64,000 nt of DNA from Streptomyces sp. DG2A-72 (lineage in GTDB: Bacteria > Actinomycetota > Actinomycetes > Streptomycetales > Streptomycetaceae): contig NZ_JASTLC010000001.1 of the NCBI RefSeq assembly GCF_030499575.1, forward strand, positions 8,456,001-8,520,000, written 5' to 3'. The translations under genes were made by a program, and so were the position numbers. Positions 7,877 to 19,020 of this stretch are shown here, one piece after another (position 1 is the stretch's first letter; every line of letters begins with the position of its first letter). Below the pieces are notes generated by a model. That model saw only the letters and a list, made by a program, of their open reading frames with translations. It ran no database searches and was not told where the DNA came from.

Positions 7877-8499
7877 GTCAGTCCGCCCGGCCCGTCACCG
7901 CCACCGTCACACCCAGCCCGATCATCGTGCAGCCGCCGGTCCGAACGGGCGAACCAGGTGCGGGCCGCCGACGCGGTCAGGCCCCACAGGGTGTCCGTGA
8001 CCAGGCCGATCACGATCGGGATCAGGCCCAACACCAGCATCTGCAAGGGGACTTGACCCGCGGCGTGGTCCACGAACTGGGGGAGTACGGCGGCGAAGAA
8101 CACGACACCCTTGGGATTGGTGACGCCGACCAGGGAGCCGTCGAGGACCGTACGGAGGTCCCCGCGGGCCGGGCGTGCGGAGGCCGGCCCGGTCGCCGTC
8201 ACCCGTAGCTCCTTGCGGTGCCGGAACGCCTGCACGCCCAGGAACACCAGGTACACCGCGCCCGCCAGCTTGACCGCGAGATAGAACGTCACGGACCGCT
8301 CGACCAGTGAGCCGATGCCCACCGCGACCGCAACCACCAGGAGGTAGGAGCCGAAGACGTTGCCGATCGCCGTCGCCACCGCGGTGCGGCGGCCGTGGGC
8401 CAGCGCACGTCCGATGACGAACAGCACGCCGTGACCCGGGATCAGGACCACCAGCAGCGACATCGCCGCGAAGGCCAGCAGCCGGTCGGCGGACACCAT
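7825..8499 (-). CDS. LysE/RhtB-family amino acid exporter with a frameshifted C-terminus
   Basis: ATG 8497-8499 is chosen because GGAGGTGA lies just upstream. The protein has the LysE pattern: helix 1 with a PGHGVLFVIGRALAHGRR motif, a central hydrophilic loop, then GVTNPKGVVFFAAVLPQF. It should export amino acids or related metabolites. After ...AARTWFARSD the frame becomes hydrophilic and non-homologous and runs to 7825 across the end of the glycosylase gene. In the neighbouring frame the DNA reads TGGCTMIGLGVTVAVTGRAD and stops at 7879-7881, which is a normal last helix. A small deletion that shifted the frame has therefore replaced the last helix. The protein may be impaired, or the assembly may hold an error. 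Confidence 0.75.
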   Translation of the reverse strand: MVSADRLLAFAAMSLLVVLIPGHGVLFVIGRALAHGRRTAVATAIGNVFGSYLLVVAVAVGIGSLVERSVTFYLAVKLAGAVYLVFLGVQAFRHRKELRVTATGPASARPARGDLRTVLDGSLVGVTNPKGVVFFAAVLPQFVDHAAGQVPLQMLVLGLIPIVIGLVTDTLWGLTASAARTWFARSDRRLHDDRAGCDGGGDGPGGLTHDSGITVPKRMSYAAS

Positions 8500-8554
8500 G
8501 ACCATCACCTCCGTAGAGGCGGCCATTCAAACCCGGGGCGGTCGGACATGGATA

Positions 8555-8595
8555 GGGGGCGTTGCGGGCTGCTCGTGGAAGCCCGCAACGCCCCC
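8555..8595 (-). terminator. Strong hairpin terminator after the serine protease gene
   Basis: Positions 8555-8570 and 8580-8595 form a perfect 16-base-pair stem with a 9-base loop. It lies between the protease stop and the lysE start, both on the minus strand. The stem is nearly symmetrical and has no U tract, as is common in Streptomyces. Confidence 0.8.
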
Positions 8596-8635
8596 TGGTC
8601 TTTCACCTGAGGGGTTGCTCAGGAGAACTGCCGGG

Positions 8636-9427
8636 TCACGAGTCGATCTGCTCCGTGACCTCGTCCGAGAACGTGGTCAGCCGGGTGTAGACACCCGGGT
8701 AACCGGCTGCCGCGCAGCCCTCGCCCCAGGAAGTGATGCCTGCCAGGACGCCCCCGATGAGCAGGGGACCGCCGCTGTCGCCCTGGCAGGTGTCGACGCC
8801 GCCGTCTTCATGACCGGCGCAAACCATGTCGGACTGGACGAAGTCCGAACCGTAGGAACTGCCGCAGTCGGCGTCGGACACGATCGGGACCGTGGCCGTC
8901 CGCAGCTGGTTGGAGGAGCTGCCGCCCGCGGAGGTGGTGCCCCAGCCGAGGATGCGGGCCGTGGCGCCCGTCGCGTACACGCCGGTGTCGTCGGCGGAGA
9001 CATACGGGGCGGTCGTGTACGGCATCGAGGTGGCCAGGGTCAGCACCGCCACGTCGTCGCCGTTGGTGGTGTCGGTGTAGTCGGGGTCGACCCAGATGTC
9101 GGTGACCCGGCTGACCGTGCCGTTCGTGCCGTTGAGGTAGGTGCGGCCGCCGACGACTCTGACGTTGCCGGCGCTCTCGCCGGCCATGCAGTGGGCCGCG
9201 GTGACGACCTTGGTGGCCGAGACGAGCGTGCCGCCGCAGAACTGGTCCTCCGCAGCGTCCGTGATCTGCATCATGAACGGGTACGCCGTCGTCGTGGTCG
9301 TCGTACCGCCCACGATGGGCTGCGGGGCGGCGACCGCGGTGGGGGCCGTCAGCAGCGCGGTCGCGGCGGCGGCAGCGGTCGCCGCGACGACGGCGGCGGT
9401 CTTCGTGGCACGGGTGAGCCCGAACAT
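8636..9427 (-). CDS. Secreted trypsin-like serine protease (S1 family)
   Basis: The start is ATG 9425-9427, with GAGGAG upstream. Residues 1-34 form a signal peptide with an Ala-rich core ending in AVAA, followed by a very short propeptide and the mature N-terminus IVGG. The catalytic triad is His79 (TAAHC), Asp125 (GDDVAVL) and Ser218 (CQGDSGGP). Asp212, six residues before the serine, is the S1-pocket aspartate that gives trypsin specificity for Lys/Arg. Cysteines are placed for three disulfides, as in Streptomyces griseus trypsin. The length (263 residues) is normal. It is probably exported and activated outside the cell by cleavage before IVGG. Confidence 0.9.
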   Translation of the reverse strand: MFGLTRATKTAAVVAATAAAAATALLTAPTAVAAPQPIVGGTTTTTTAYPFMMQITDAAEDQFCGGTLVSATKVVTAAHCMAGESAGNVRVVGGRTYLNGTNGTVSRVTDIWVDPDYTDTTNGDDVAVLTLATSMPYTTAPYVSADDTGVYATGATARILGWGTTSAGGSSSNQLRTATVPIVSDADCGSSYGSDFVQSDMVCAGHEDGGVDTCQGDSGGPLLIGGVLAGITSWGEGCAAAGYPGVYTRLTTFSDEVTEQIDS

Positions 9428-9628
9428 GAGTCTCCTCAAGAGGTTGCCGGTGGGGGGTCGCACGGGTGTGGGGGGTTGCACGGGGGTCTCGGGACCGACC
9501 CCCGTATGCCCGGGCGAGCGGCATGGCCATACGCTAGGCGGGCGCCCAGCCTCCTCCCAATGAGGGAACCCCCTAAGGGAGTTGGGGAGGGAAAACCCTC
9601 GGTGGCGCCCAGTAAACCCGCACCGGTC

Positions 9629-12439
9629 TCACTTCGCGCGGCGTCCTGCCGCCAGTCGGACGATATCCACGCGCGAACGGATCCCCAGCTTGCGGTAGAC
9701 CCGGGTCAGGGTCGCCTCGACCGTCTTGACGCTGATGAACAGATGCCCGGCGATCTCCCGGTTCGTCGCGCCCTCCATGACGAGCGCGGCGACCTGACGC
9801 TCCATCGAGGCGAGGCCCTCCAGCCCGTCGAGCGCGACCGGCGGCGGCGCGGCGGGCTCCGGCGGACCCGCGTCCGCCGCCGCGTCCACCTGCCGCAGCC
9901 ACGGCAGCGCCCGGCACCGGCGGAACAGCCGAGCCGCCTCGTCGTACGACGTCGGACCGGGCCGCCCGGTGCGCAGCGAGGCCAGTACGAACGCGGTGCG
10001 GGCCTCCTCCAGGCCGTAGCCCAGCTTGGCGAGCCGGTCCTGGACCGACGTCAACTGGGCGACGGCGGCGTCGTGTTCACCGCGTGACGCCCGTACCAGC
10101 GCCTCCGCCCGGTCCAGTACGGCGAGCACGCTCTCGCGGCCGAGCCGCATCGCCTGTTCTCGGGTGACGTCGATGAGGACCTGCGCCTCGGCCGGCTCGC
10201 CGATCCGCACCAGTGCCTCGGCGAGGTCGCCGTGCCAGCGGCCACGCGCCGGGTCGGTGATGCCGAGCCCCTGCTCCAGTTCCCGCACCCGCCGCAGCGA
10301 GCGGACCGCCTCGGGTGCGTCCCCGGCGACCAGCTGGGCGTACCCGAGGGCGGCCAAGGCCCGGGAGATGTACACCTGGTCGCCGCCCTCCTCGGCGTGC
10401 TCGACCGCTTCCCTGGCCAGTGCCAGCGCCCGGTCCACCTCGCCGCCCGAGGCCTCCGCGATCGAGGTGAGGACGGCGGAGGCCACCTCGCCGATCCCGC
10501 TGTCCCGGGCCAGCCGCAGACCCTCCCGGGCCAGGTCAAGCGCACGGCCGCAGTGCCCGGACCGCAGTTCGGTCTCGGCCACCCCGCGCAGGAAGTGCAC
10601 CTCGCTCTCGACGGAGCCGCGCCGCCGCACCTCGCGCAGCAGCGCGGTGACCGTCGCCCGCGCCTCGGCCAGCTGATCGCTCATGATCAGCCAGCGGAAC
10701 CGGGAGTAGCCGGCCCCGTTGTGATGGCAGGCCACCCGCGGGTCCTGAGGTTCCGTCAGTGCGCGCCGGATGGTCGCGGGGGCGTTCGTGTGGCCCATGA
10801 GGGTCTCGATCTGGGCCTGGAAGGAGAGCGCCATCAGCTCGGTGTACCGGTCGCCGGCCCGCTCGGCCAGCTTCGCCGAGTACGCCGCCGCCCGGCGGGC
10901 CTCGTCGAAGTCGCCCTCCACCAGCAGGCCCCGCCAGGCGAGCTGGTAGTGGATCAGGGCGAGCAGTTTCGGGTCGTCGCCCGCGTCGGCGAGGGCCTGC
11001 GGGAAGACCGAGTCGACCTCGGTCATGGCGTGGCCCGCCGTGTCGATCACGATGATCCAGGCCCGTACCCGGTCCTCGGGCACGGTCGTCCGGCTGAGCA
11101 CCTCCCGGGCGATGTCCCGGGCGAGGTCCAGGTCCCCGGCGGTGATCGCGTCCTCGGCGGCCTGCAGGCGCAGCACCTCCGGGGTCGGCTCGCCGTCCGC
11201 CGGGGTGTGCCGGGCCGCGAGCAGCCCGAGGGAGGCGGCCACGGACGGCGCGCCCCGGTCCCGGGCCAGGGTCGCGGCCTGAGCGAGCCGGGCCGCCACC
11301 TCCGGGTCGGTGCCGGTCGTCGCCAGGGCCAGATGCCGGGCCCGCTCGATCGGATCGGAGGCCGCGGTGGACAGCGCGACATGCGCGGCCCGCCGCTCCT
11401 GCGCGGCAGCCTCCGCATACAGCGCGGCCGAGATCAGCGGATGCGCGAACCGTACGGCCGGACCCTCGGACTCGGTCGCCAGCAGGCCCAGCGTGGCCGC
11501 CTGGGCGGTCTCGGCCTCGGCGTTCTCGCGGCCGGCCGCGTGCAGCAGGGCCAGCGTGGGGCGAGCGCCCGCGCTGGCCACGAGCAGGGTGTGGCGGACC
11601 TCGTCGGAGAGGTTCTCCAGCCGGCTGAGGACGAGGGCCCGCAGCGAGGTCGGCACCGGCAGTGGCTCGCCGGGCCGGGGGCGGGCGGGGCTCTCGGCGA
11701 GCGCGCGGCCCAGTTCGAGGGCGAACAGCGGGTTGCCGCCGCTGGTGCGGTGGATCTCGCGGACCGTGGACCGGGACAGGCCGGTGTAGCCGCGGTGGTC
11801 GAGGAGTTCGGAGACCTGGGTGCGGGAGAGCGGGTTGAGGCGGACCGCAAGGGTGTCCGGTGGGGACGCGCGTAGATGACGGTCGTACTCCTGGCCCTCG
11901 GTCCGCACCGCGCACAGCATCCGCACCGGGGTGTCGCCGAGGCGGCGGGCGGCGAAGCCGAGGAGTTCGGCGCTGGCCGGGTCCAGCCACTGCAGGTCGT
12001 CGGCAACGATCAGGACGGGACCCGCGGCGGCGAGCGCGCGCAGCGCGGACAGCACCGCCAGGCGCAGCGCGAGTCCGTCGCGCTGGAGGGTGGACTCGCC
12101 GCGGCCGGTGAGCGCCGACTCCAGGGCGGTGCGCTGGGCGGCGGGCAGCTGGTCGGACACCTCGTCCAGGGCGAGTCCGAGCAGGTCGGCCAGGGCGAGG
12201 AAGGGGAGATGGGATTCGGACTCGGTGGCCGAGCAGCGCAACACGGTCCGTGCCGCTTCGGCATATTGCGCGGCCAACGCCCGCAGAAGTGTCGACTTTC
12301 CTATTCCGGCGGGACCGTGGAGCAGCACGCTGCCGCCCCGGCCGAGTTGCTCACGCGCCTGAGCGACCTGCTCCTCCCGGCCGATGACCAGGTCGGGGCG
12401 GCATCTGGCAGGCTCCTTGAAGTCCCGTCGCACGGTCAC
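9629..12439 (-). CDS. Large ATP-binding LuxR-family (LAL) transcriptional regulator
   Basis: GTG 12437-12439 follows GGAGGGGAG. The 936-residue protein has a Walker A motif (GPAGIGKST, residues 42-50), a Walker B region with LIVADDLQWLD at about 150, a long helical tetratricopeptide-like middle (about 400-860), and a C-terminal LuxR helix-turn-helix (LASMERQVAALVMEGATNREIAGHL). This is the STAND/LAL architecture of regulators such as MalT, in which ATP and an inducer drive oligomerisation and activation. It is divergent from the acyl-CoA synthetase pair across 293 bases, so those genes are likely targets. The ligand is unknown. Confidence 0.88.
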   Translation of the reverse strand: MTVRRDFKEPARCRPDLVIGREEQVAQAREQLGRGGSVLLHGPAGIGKSTLLRALAAQYAEAARTVLRCSATESESHLPFLALADLLGLALDEVSDQLPAAQRTALESALTGRGESTLQRDGLALRLAVLSALRALAAAGPVLIVADDLQWLDPASAELLGFAARRLGDTPVRMLCAVRTEGQEYDRHLRASPPDTLAVRLNPLSRTQVSELLDHRGYTGLSRSTVREIHRTSGGNPLFALELGRALAESPARPRPGEPLPVPTSLRALVLSRLENLSDEVRHTLLVASAGARPTLALLHAAGRENAEAETAQAATLGLLATESEGPAVRFAHPLISAALYAEAAAQERRAAHVALSTAASDPIERARHLALATTGTDPEVAARLAQAATLARDRGAPSVAASLGLLAARHTPADGEPTPEVLRLQAAEDAITAGDLDLARDIAREVLSRTTVPEDRVRAWIIVIDTAGHAMTEVDSVFPQALADAGDDPKLLALIHYQLAWRGLLVEGDFDEARRAAAYSAKLAERAGDRYTELMALSFQAQIETLMGHTNAPATIRRALTEPQDPRVACHHNGAGYSRFRWLIMSDQLAEARATVTALLREVRRRGSVESEVHFLRGVAETELRSGHCGRALDLAREGLRLARDSGIGEVASAVLTSIAEASGGEVDRALALAREAVEHAEEGGDQVYISRALAALGYAQLVAGDAPEAVRSLRRVRELEQGLGITDPARGRWHGDLAEALVRIGEPAEAQVLIDVTREQAMRLGRESVLAVLDRAEALVRASRGEHDAAVAQLTSVQDRLAKLGYGLEEARTAFVLASLRTGRPGPTSYDEAARLFRRCRALPWLRQVDAAADAGPPEPAAPPPVALDGLEGLASMERQVAALVMEGATNREIAGHLFISVKTVEATLTRVYRKLGIRSRVDIVRLAAGRRAK

Positions 12440-12732
12440 CGCTCCCCTCCGTGTGTCGTGTCCGGGCCAATATTAGGCAACGGGTCTTTGAAATTCGGAC
12501 GTGTGACGAGGTGAGGGAAATAACAGAGGTGATCATCGGGTGTGGAGCATGGGGAAATTCAAAGCACGAGTGAATGAATAGTGGGTTGTCGCGGCGGGCT
12601 CGGTCCAGGCGCGTGACAGTGGCGTCCCGGCAGGGGTAGGCAGACCTGAGCAGGTCGGGGAGCCGTCCGGCCGGGTTCCGGTCACGAGCGGGAGCGCCCC
12701 GCAGGCGATCGACCAAAAAGCTGGGAGGACGG

Positions 12733-14403
12733 ATGACGACGCCGACGGAGGAGTTCCGCAGGGCACGGGACTTCCTGCTGGAGCACCGCGAGGACTACGC
12801 CGCCGCGTACGAGGGCTTCAGCTGGCCCCGGCCGGACCACTTCAACTGGGCGCTCGACTGGTTCGACGCCATCGCACACGGCAACGCCCGGACCGCGCTG
12901 CACATCGTCGAGGAGGACGGCGGCGAGGTCCGGCTGTCCTTCGGTGAGATGTCCGTGCGCTCCGACCAGTTCGCCAACTGGCTGCGCGGGCAGGGCGTCC
13001 GTGCCGGGGACCGGATCCTCGTCATGCTCGGCAACCAGGCGGAGCTGTGGATCACCGCGCTGGCCGCGATGAAGCTGCGGGCCGTCGTCATCCCGGCCAC
13101 CCCGCTGCTCGGCCCCGCCGACCTGCGGGACCGTGTCGAGCGCGGCCGGGTCCGGCAGGTGATCGTGCGCCCCGAGGACACGGCCAAGTTCGCCGAGGTG
13201 CCCGGCGACTACACCCGCATCGCGGTCGGCGACGCGCCCGCGGGCTGGCTGTCGTACGAGGAGGCGTACGAAGCCCCCGCCGACTTCACACCCGACGGCC
13301 CGACCCGCGCCGACGACCCGCTGATGCTCTACTTCACCTCCGGTACGACGGCCCGCCCCAAGCTCGTCGAGCACACCCACGCCTCCTACCCGATCGGGCA
13401 CCTCGCCACCATGTACTGGATCGGCCTCAAGCCCGGCGACGTACACCTCAACATCTCCTCCCCGGGCTGGGCCAAGCACGCCTGGTCCAATCTGTTCGCG
13501 CCCTGGAACGCGGAGGCGACCGTCTTCCTGCACAACTACACCCGCTTCGACGCGACCCGGCTGATGGCGGAGATGGACCGGGCGGGCGTGACCACTTTCT
13601 GCGCGCCGCCGACCGTGTGGCGCATGCTCATCCAGGCCGACCTGACCCAGCTGCGCACCCCGCCGCGCGAGGCCGTGGCGGCGGGGGAGCCCCTGAACCC
13701 CGAGGTCATCGAGCAGGTCCGGCGGGCCTGGGGCGTGACCATCCGCGACGGCTTCGGCCAGACCGAGACCGCCGTCCAGGTCTCCAACAGCCCCGGCCAG
13801 CCCTTGAAGACCGGCTCCATGGGCCGCCCCAGCCCCGGCTTCCGCGTCGACCTCCTCGACCCGGCCTCCGGCGCACCCGGCGCCGCGGAGGGCGAGATCG
13901 CCCTCGACCTCTCGGCCCGCCCGGTCGGCCTGATGACCGGCTACCACGGCGACCCGGAGCGTACGGCGGAGGCGATGGTCGACGGCTACTACCGCACCGG
14001 AGACATCGGCTCCCGGGACGCCGACGGCTACATCACGTACGTCGGCCGAGCGGACGACGTGTTCAAGGCCAGCGACTACAAGATCTCCCCGTTCGAGCTG
14101 GAGAGCGCCCTGCTGGAGCACGAGGCGGTCGCCGAGGCCGCCGTCGTGCCCGCACCGGACGAGCTGCGCCTCGCGGTGCCGAAGGCGTACGTCGTCCTGG
14201 CGGCGGGCTGGGAGCCGGGTCCCGACACGGCCAAGGTGCTGTTCGAGCACTCGCGGGAGGTCCTGGCGCCGTACAAGCGCGTGCGCCGCCTGGAGTTCGC
14301 ACCGCTGCCCAAGACCGTCTCCGGCAAGATCCGCCGCATCGAACTGCGCGAGGCCACCGCCGCCGGCTCGGACGCCGAGTACCGCGAGGAGGACTTCCGG
14401 TGA
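12733..14403 (+). CDS. AMP-forming acyl-CoA synthetase (medium-chain type)
   Basis: ATG 12733 has GGGAGGAC upstream. The 556-residue product is an ANL-superfamily ligase. The P-loop-like motif YFTSGTTARPK lies at about 200, the GFGQTET motif (A5) at about 340, YRTGDIGSRDADGYITYVGRADD (in two parts) marks the hinge, and KTVSGKIRR carries the catalytic C-terminal lysine. The N-terminus (HFNWALDWFDAIA) resembles medium-chain acyl-CoA synthetases (MACS). It should adenylate a carboxylic acid and transfer it to CoA. The next synthetase overlaps by 4 bases and is co-translated. Confidence 0.85.
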   Translation: MTTPTEEFRRARDFLLEHREDYAAAYEGFSWPRPDHFNWALDWFDAIAHGNARTALHIVEEDGGEVRLSFGEMSVRSDQFANWLRGQGVRAGDRILVMLGNQAELWITALAAMKLRAVVIPATPLLGPADLRDRVERGRVRQVIVRPEDTAKFAEVPGDYTRIAVGDAPAGWLSYEEAYEAPADFTPDGPTRADDPLMLYFTSGTTARPKLVEHTHASYPIGHLATMYWIGLKPGDVHLNISSPGWAKHAWSNLFAPWNAEATVFLHNYTRFDATRLMAEMDRAGVTTFCAPPTVWRMLIQADLTQLRTPPREAVAAGEPLNPEVIEQVRRAWGVTIRDGFGQTETAVQVSNSPGQPLKTGSMGRPSPGFRVDLLDPASGAPGAAEGEIALDLSARPVGLMTGYHGDPERTAEAMVDGYYRTGDIGSRDADGYITYVGRADDVFKASDYKISPFELESALLEHEAVAEAAVVPAPDELRLAVPKAYVVLAAGWEPGPDTAKVLFEHSREVLAPYKRVRRLEFAPLPKTVSGKIRRIELREATAAGSDAEYREEDFR

Positions 14404-15995
14404 GCTCGTCGAGTTCGTACACCCATGGGACCGGCGACACACCGCTGCTCGGCGACACGATCGGCGCCAGCCTGGACCGCGCGGTCGCCGCGTGGCCGGA
14501 CCGTGAGGCGCTGGTCGACGTCCCGTCCGGGCGGCGCTGGACCTACACCCGATTCGCCGCGGACGTCGACGAGTTGGCGTACGCGCTGCTGGCGAGCGGG
14601 GTCGCCAAGGGTGACCGGGTGGGCATCTGGGCGGTCAACTGCCCCGAATGGGTCCTGGTCCAGTACGCCACCGCCCGCATCGGCGCGATCATGGTGAACA
14701 TCAACCCGGCCTACCGCACGCACGAGGTCGAGTACGTCCTCAACCAGGCCGGCGTCTCCCTGCTGTTCGCCTCCCTCGGTCACAAGACGAGCGACTACCG
14801 GGCGATGGTCGAGCAAGTGCGGGGCCGGTGCCCGCGGTTGAGGGAGACGGTGTTCATCGGTGACCCGAGCTGGGAGGCGCTGATCGCACGGGGAACGCCT
14901 GCCGCGTACGAGGAACTGTCCTGCGACGACCCCATCAACATCCAGTACACCTCGGGCACGACGGGCTTCCCGAAGGGAGCCACGCTGTCCCATCACAACA
15001 TCCTCAACAACGGCTACTTCGTCGGTGAGTCGATCGCGTACACCGAGCAGGACCGGATCTGCATCCCCGTGCCCTTCTACCACTGCTTCGGCATGGTCAT
15101 GGGCAATCTGGCGGCCACCTCGCACGGGGCATGCATCGTCGTCCCGGCCCCGTCCTTCGACCCGAAAGCCACCCTGGAGGCAGTGCAGCAGGAGCGGTGC
15201 ACCTCGCTGTACGGCGTACCGACCATGTTCATCGCGGAGTTGAACCACCCGGACTTCGCCACGTACGACCTGTCGTCGCTGCGCACCGGGATCATGGCGG
15301 GCTCGCCCTGCCCGGTGGAGGTGATGAAACGGGTGGTCACCGAGATGCACATGGCCGAGGTGTCGATCTGCTACGGCATGACGGAGACCTCGCCGGTCTC
15401 CACGCAGACCCGGCGCGACGACGACCTGGAACACCGCACCGGCACGGTCGGCCGGGTGCTGCCGCACATCGAGGTCAAGATCGTCGACCCGGTGAGCGGA
15501 GTGACACAACCCCGGGGCGTCCCGGGCGAGTTGTGCACCCGCGGCTACAGCGTGATGCTCGGCTACTGGAACGAACCCGAGAAGACCGCCGAGTCCATCG
15601 ACGCCGCCCGCTGGATGCACACCGGCGACCTCGCCGTGATGCGCGAGGACGGCTATGTCGAGATCGTCGGCCGCATCAAGGACATGATCATCCGGGGCGG
15701 CGAGAACATCTACCCGCGCGAGATCGAGGAGTTCCTCTACGCCCATCCGAAGATCGCGGACGTCCAGGTGGTCGGCGTACCGCACGAGCGCTACGGCGAG
15801 GAGGTCCTCGCCTGCGTCATCGCACGTGACCCGGCCGACCCGCCGACCCTGGAGGAGCTGCGGTCCTTCTGCGACGGACGGCTGGCCCACTACAAGATCC
15901 CGAGCCGGCTGCGAATCCTGGAGTCCTTCCCGATGACCGTCTCCGGAAAGGTACGCAAGATCGAGCTGCGGGAGGAGGCCGCACGGGCGCTCTGA
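14400..15995 (+). CDS. AMP-forming fatty acyl-CoA synthetase
   Basis: The GTG at 14400 overlaps the upstream stop (GTGA), and the translated protein begins with a Ser-rich leader then [20 protein letters not shown]. It is a 531-residue ANL ligase with [16 protein letters not shown] at about 183, CYGMTETSP at about 325, the hinge [18 protein letters not shown] and the catalytic-lysine segment MTVSGKVRK near the end. This matches fatty/short-chain acyl-CoA synthetases of the FadD group more than the MACS type upstream, so the two enzymes probably have different chain-length ranges. A hairpin inside a repeat element follows the stop by about 10 bases. Confidence 0.87.
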   Translation: MSSSSSYTHGTGDTPLLGDTIGASLDRAVAAWPDREALVDVPSGRRWTYTRFAADVDELAYALLASGVAKGDRVGIWAVNCPEWVLVQYATARIGAIMVNINPAYRTHEVEYVLNQAGVSLLFASLGHKTSDYRAMVEQVRGRCPRLRETVFIGDPSWEALIARGTPAAYEELSCDDPINIQYTSGTTGFPKGATLSHHNILNNGYFVGESIAYTEQDRICIPVPFYHCFGMVMGNLAATSHGACIVVPAPSFDPKATLEAVQQERCTSLYGVPTMFIAELNHPDFATYDLSSLRTGIMAGSPCPVEVMKRVVTEMHMAEVSICYGMTETSPVSTQTRRDDDLEHRTGTVGRVLPHIEVKIVDPVSGVTQPRGVPGELCTRGYSVMLGYWNEPEKTAESIDAARWMHTGDLAVMREDGYVEIVGRIKDMIIRGGENIYPREIEEFLYAHPKIADVQVVGVPHERYGEEVLACVIARDPADPPTLEELRSFCDGRLAHYKIPSRLRILESFPMTVSGKVRKIELREEAARAL

Positions 15996-16003
15996 CGGTT
16001 CGG

Positions 16004-16098
16004 AAGCGCCCCGAAGGGGCGCGGGGCTGTGTCAATATGCGGCTCCGCCGCGTGGGCGCGACCAGCCACGACGGGCCCGCAGACGCTCGACGGCCAAT
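16004..16098 (+). repeat. Streptomyces intergenic repeat with a GCGCCCC/GGGGCGC hairpin
   Basis: A 7-base-pair stem (16006-16012 with 16016-16022, loop GAA) is followed by GGGGCTGTGTCAATATGCGG and then CCAGCCACGACGGGCCCGCAG and a short tail. I recognise this from memory as a sequence scattered between genes in many Streptomyces chromosomes, usually after stop codons. It probably acts as the terminator of the acyl-CoA synthetase pair. Its mobility and origin are unknown to me. Confidence 0.6.
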
Positions 16099-16120
16099 CG
16101 CCGCACTTCCCGCGGAGCGC

Positions 16121-16801
16121 TTAGGCCCCCGCGTCCAGGTCGTCCGCGAGGCTGTTGACCGGCTGCGGGGTGCCGGTGAGGTCGAGGACGAACAGGGGGA
16201 CGCCCAGGTCGTCGGCGCGGGTGCGGGCGTCCGTGGCGTAGCCGGCGAGGGAGAAGTAGACGCAGTCGGCGGACTCCGTCATGGCCGTCAGCCACAGGCA
16301 CTCCACATCGCGGAGTGAGGCCGGGCGCACGGTCGGGTCGACCTGGGCCAGCAGGCCGCGGGCGGCCAGGCCGATGCCGGACGGGGGCCGCTGGTCCGCG
16401 CGGCGGATGTCCTGGTAGCCGAGCCAGCGCAGATACAGGGCCGCGGCGGTGACCGCGTCGCGGGCCGTGCGGATGGTCACCGGCGTGAAGGCGCGGCGGG
16501 GGGCGGGCGGCGCGGGCTCGGCCACCGCGCCCTCGGCATCCGCCCGCGCCACCGGGACCCGCAGCAGCGTCCCGCAGGGACAGCCCAGCTGCGGCCGCGG
16601 CCACTGGTCGCTGCGGCCGCACGCAGCGCAGCGCACGGTGACCCACTGCTCGTCCCAGACCTGGTGGGTGACGGCCGTCGCGGTCCCCGCCGGATCGAGC
16701 GGCGGGAGCACCGGCGCCCCGCACGCACACGGAAACGGCGGCGCCGAGTAGAGCTGCTCGCGCCGACAGGCGGGGCAGCGTACCGACACGCTCTCGGACA
16801 T
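16121..16801 (-). CDS. Zinc-ribbon protein with a degenerate restriction-endonuclease-like domain
   Basis: ATG 16799-16801 has GGAG 7 bases upstream. The 226-residue protein begins with two Cys-rich modules (CPACRREQLY...CACG and CAACGRSDQW...CPCG), each a plausible zinc ribbon. After a variable Ala/Pro linker, residues 115-220 resemble an Mrr-type PD-(D/E)xK fold: a leading helix (TAAALYLRWLGYQDIRRADQ), a central GIGLAARGLLAQVD strand pair and the trailing SLAGYATDARTRADDLGVPLFV typical of the restriction-endonuclease C-terminal half. The Q-x-K lysine expected in the third strand is replaced by QVD, so nuclease activity is unlikely. The function is unknown. Confidence 0.6.
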   Translation of the reverse strand: MSESVSVRCPACRREQLYSAPPFPCACGAPVLPPLDPAGTATAVTHQVWDEQWVTVRCAACGRSDQWPRPQLGCPCGTLLRVPVARADAEGAVAEPAPPAPRRAFTPVTIRTARDAVTAAALYLRWLGYQDIRRADQRPPSGIGLAARGLLAQVDPTVRPASLRDVECLWLTAMTESADCVYFSLAGYATDARTRADDLGVPLFVLDLTGTPQPVNSLADDLDAGA

Positions 16802-16883
16802 GGCCCACTCCAGGACGAGATCACGACCGCACACCGGGACAGCGAGGCCATCGTCCTCCAGAGAACGCCTGCTTGTCCGTCTC

Positions 16884-16913
16884 TTGACTGCCCTTCCCCG
16901 CCCCGCCTACATT
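16884..16913 (+). promoter_or_regulatory. Promoter of gcl
   Basis: TTGACT (16884-16889) and TACATT (16908-16913) are separated by 18 bases, a good fit to a housekeeping (HrdB) promoter. Transcription should start near 16920, inside the operator described separately. Confidence 0.65.
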
Positions 16914-16915
16914 GA

Positions 16916-16951
16916 TTCCAGATAGTAGAAAACTAATTCCACTATACGGAA
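16916..16951 (+). promoter_or_regulatory. Tandem operator of gcl
   Basis: Two 15-base boxes lie in tandem with a 21-base period: TTCCAGATAGTAGAA at 16916-16930 and TTCCACTATACGGAA at 16937-16951. The gene-proximal box is an imperfect TTCC-N7-GGAA palindrome. Its reverse complement matches the hyi operator at 13 of 15 positions. The boxes begin 3 bases after the -10, so a bound protein would block initiation. In Streptomyces coelicolor the IclR-type repressor AllR controls glyoxylate and allantoin genes, and I infer an AllR-like protein here. No such regulator is in the window. Confidence 0.65.
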
Positions 16952-17019
16952 GCTACACGGAAGTACTCACCGCGGGGCGCGACGGGAGTGCGAACCGACA
17001 GCCGAAGCAGGAGTACTCA

Positions 17020-18804
<1,785 letters not shown>

Positions 18805-18820
18805 CACCGCGAGCGCGAGA

Positions 18821-18856
18821 GGGGCGGTCCAGCCGGAAGGCTGGACCGCCCCTTTT
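18821..18856 (+). terminator. Intrinsic terminator of gcl
   Basis: A perfect 14-base-pair stem (18821-18834 with 18839-18852) has a GGAA tetraloop and is followed directly by TTTT. Confidence 0.9.
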
Positions 18857-19020
18857 CGTGTGCTCACTGGGCCGCTACGGGCCCGCCGCCCCCGTGCCGG
18901 CGGGCCCTGGCATGACATCAATGTGCCCCTCCGAGAGGGCGGTTGATGCCTCGCGGCACGCTGTTCAGAGCATGATCTGAGGGTTCCGTAGACCGTGTAC
19001 GACCGCTGGCGTACGTGGGC

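Noticed and set aside
13047..14399. Upstream extension of the second acyl-CoA synthetase frame by 451 codons
   Set aside because: The extension overlaps the first synthetase out of frame and is Arg/Pro/Gly-rich. GTG 14400 with a 4-base overlap is the natural start.
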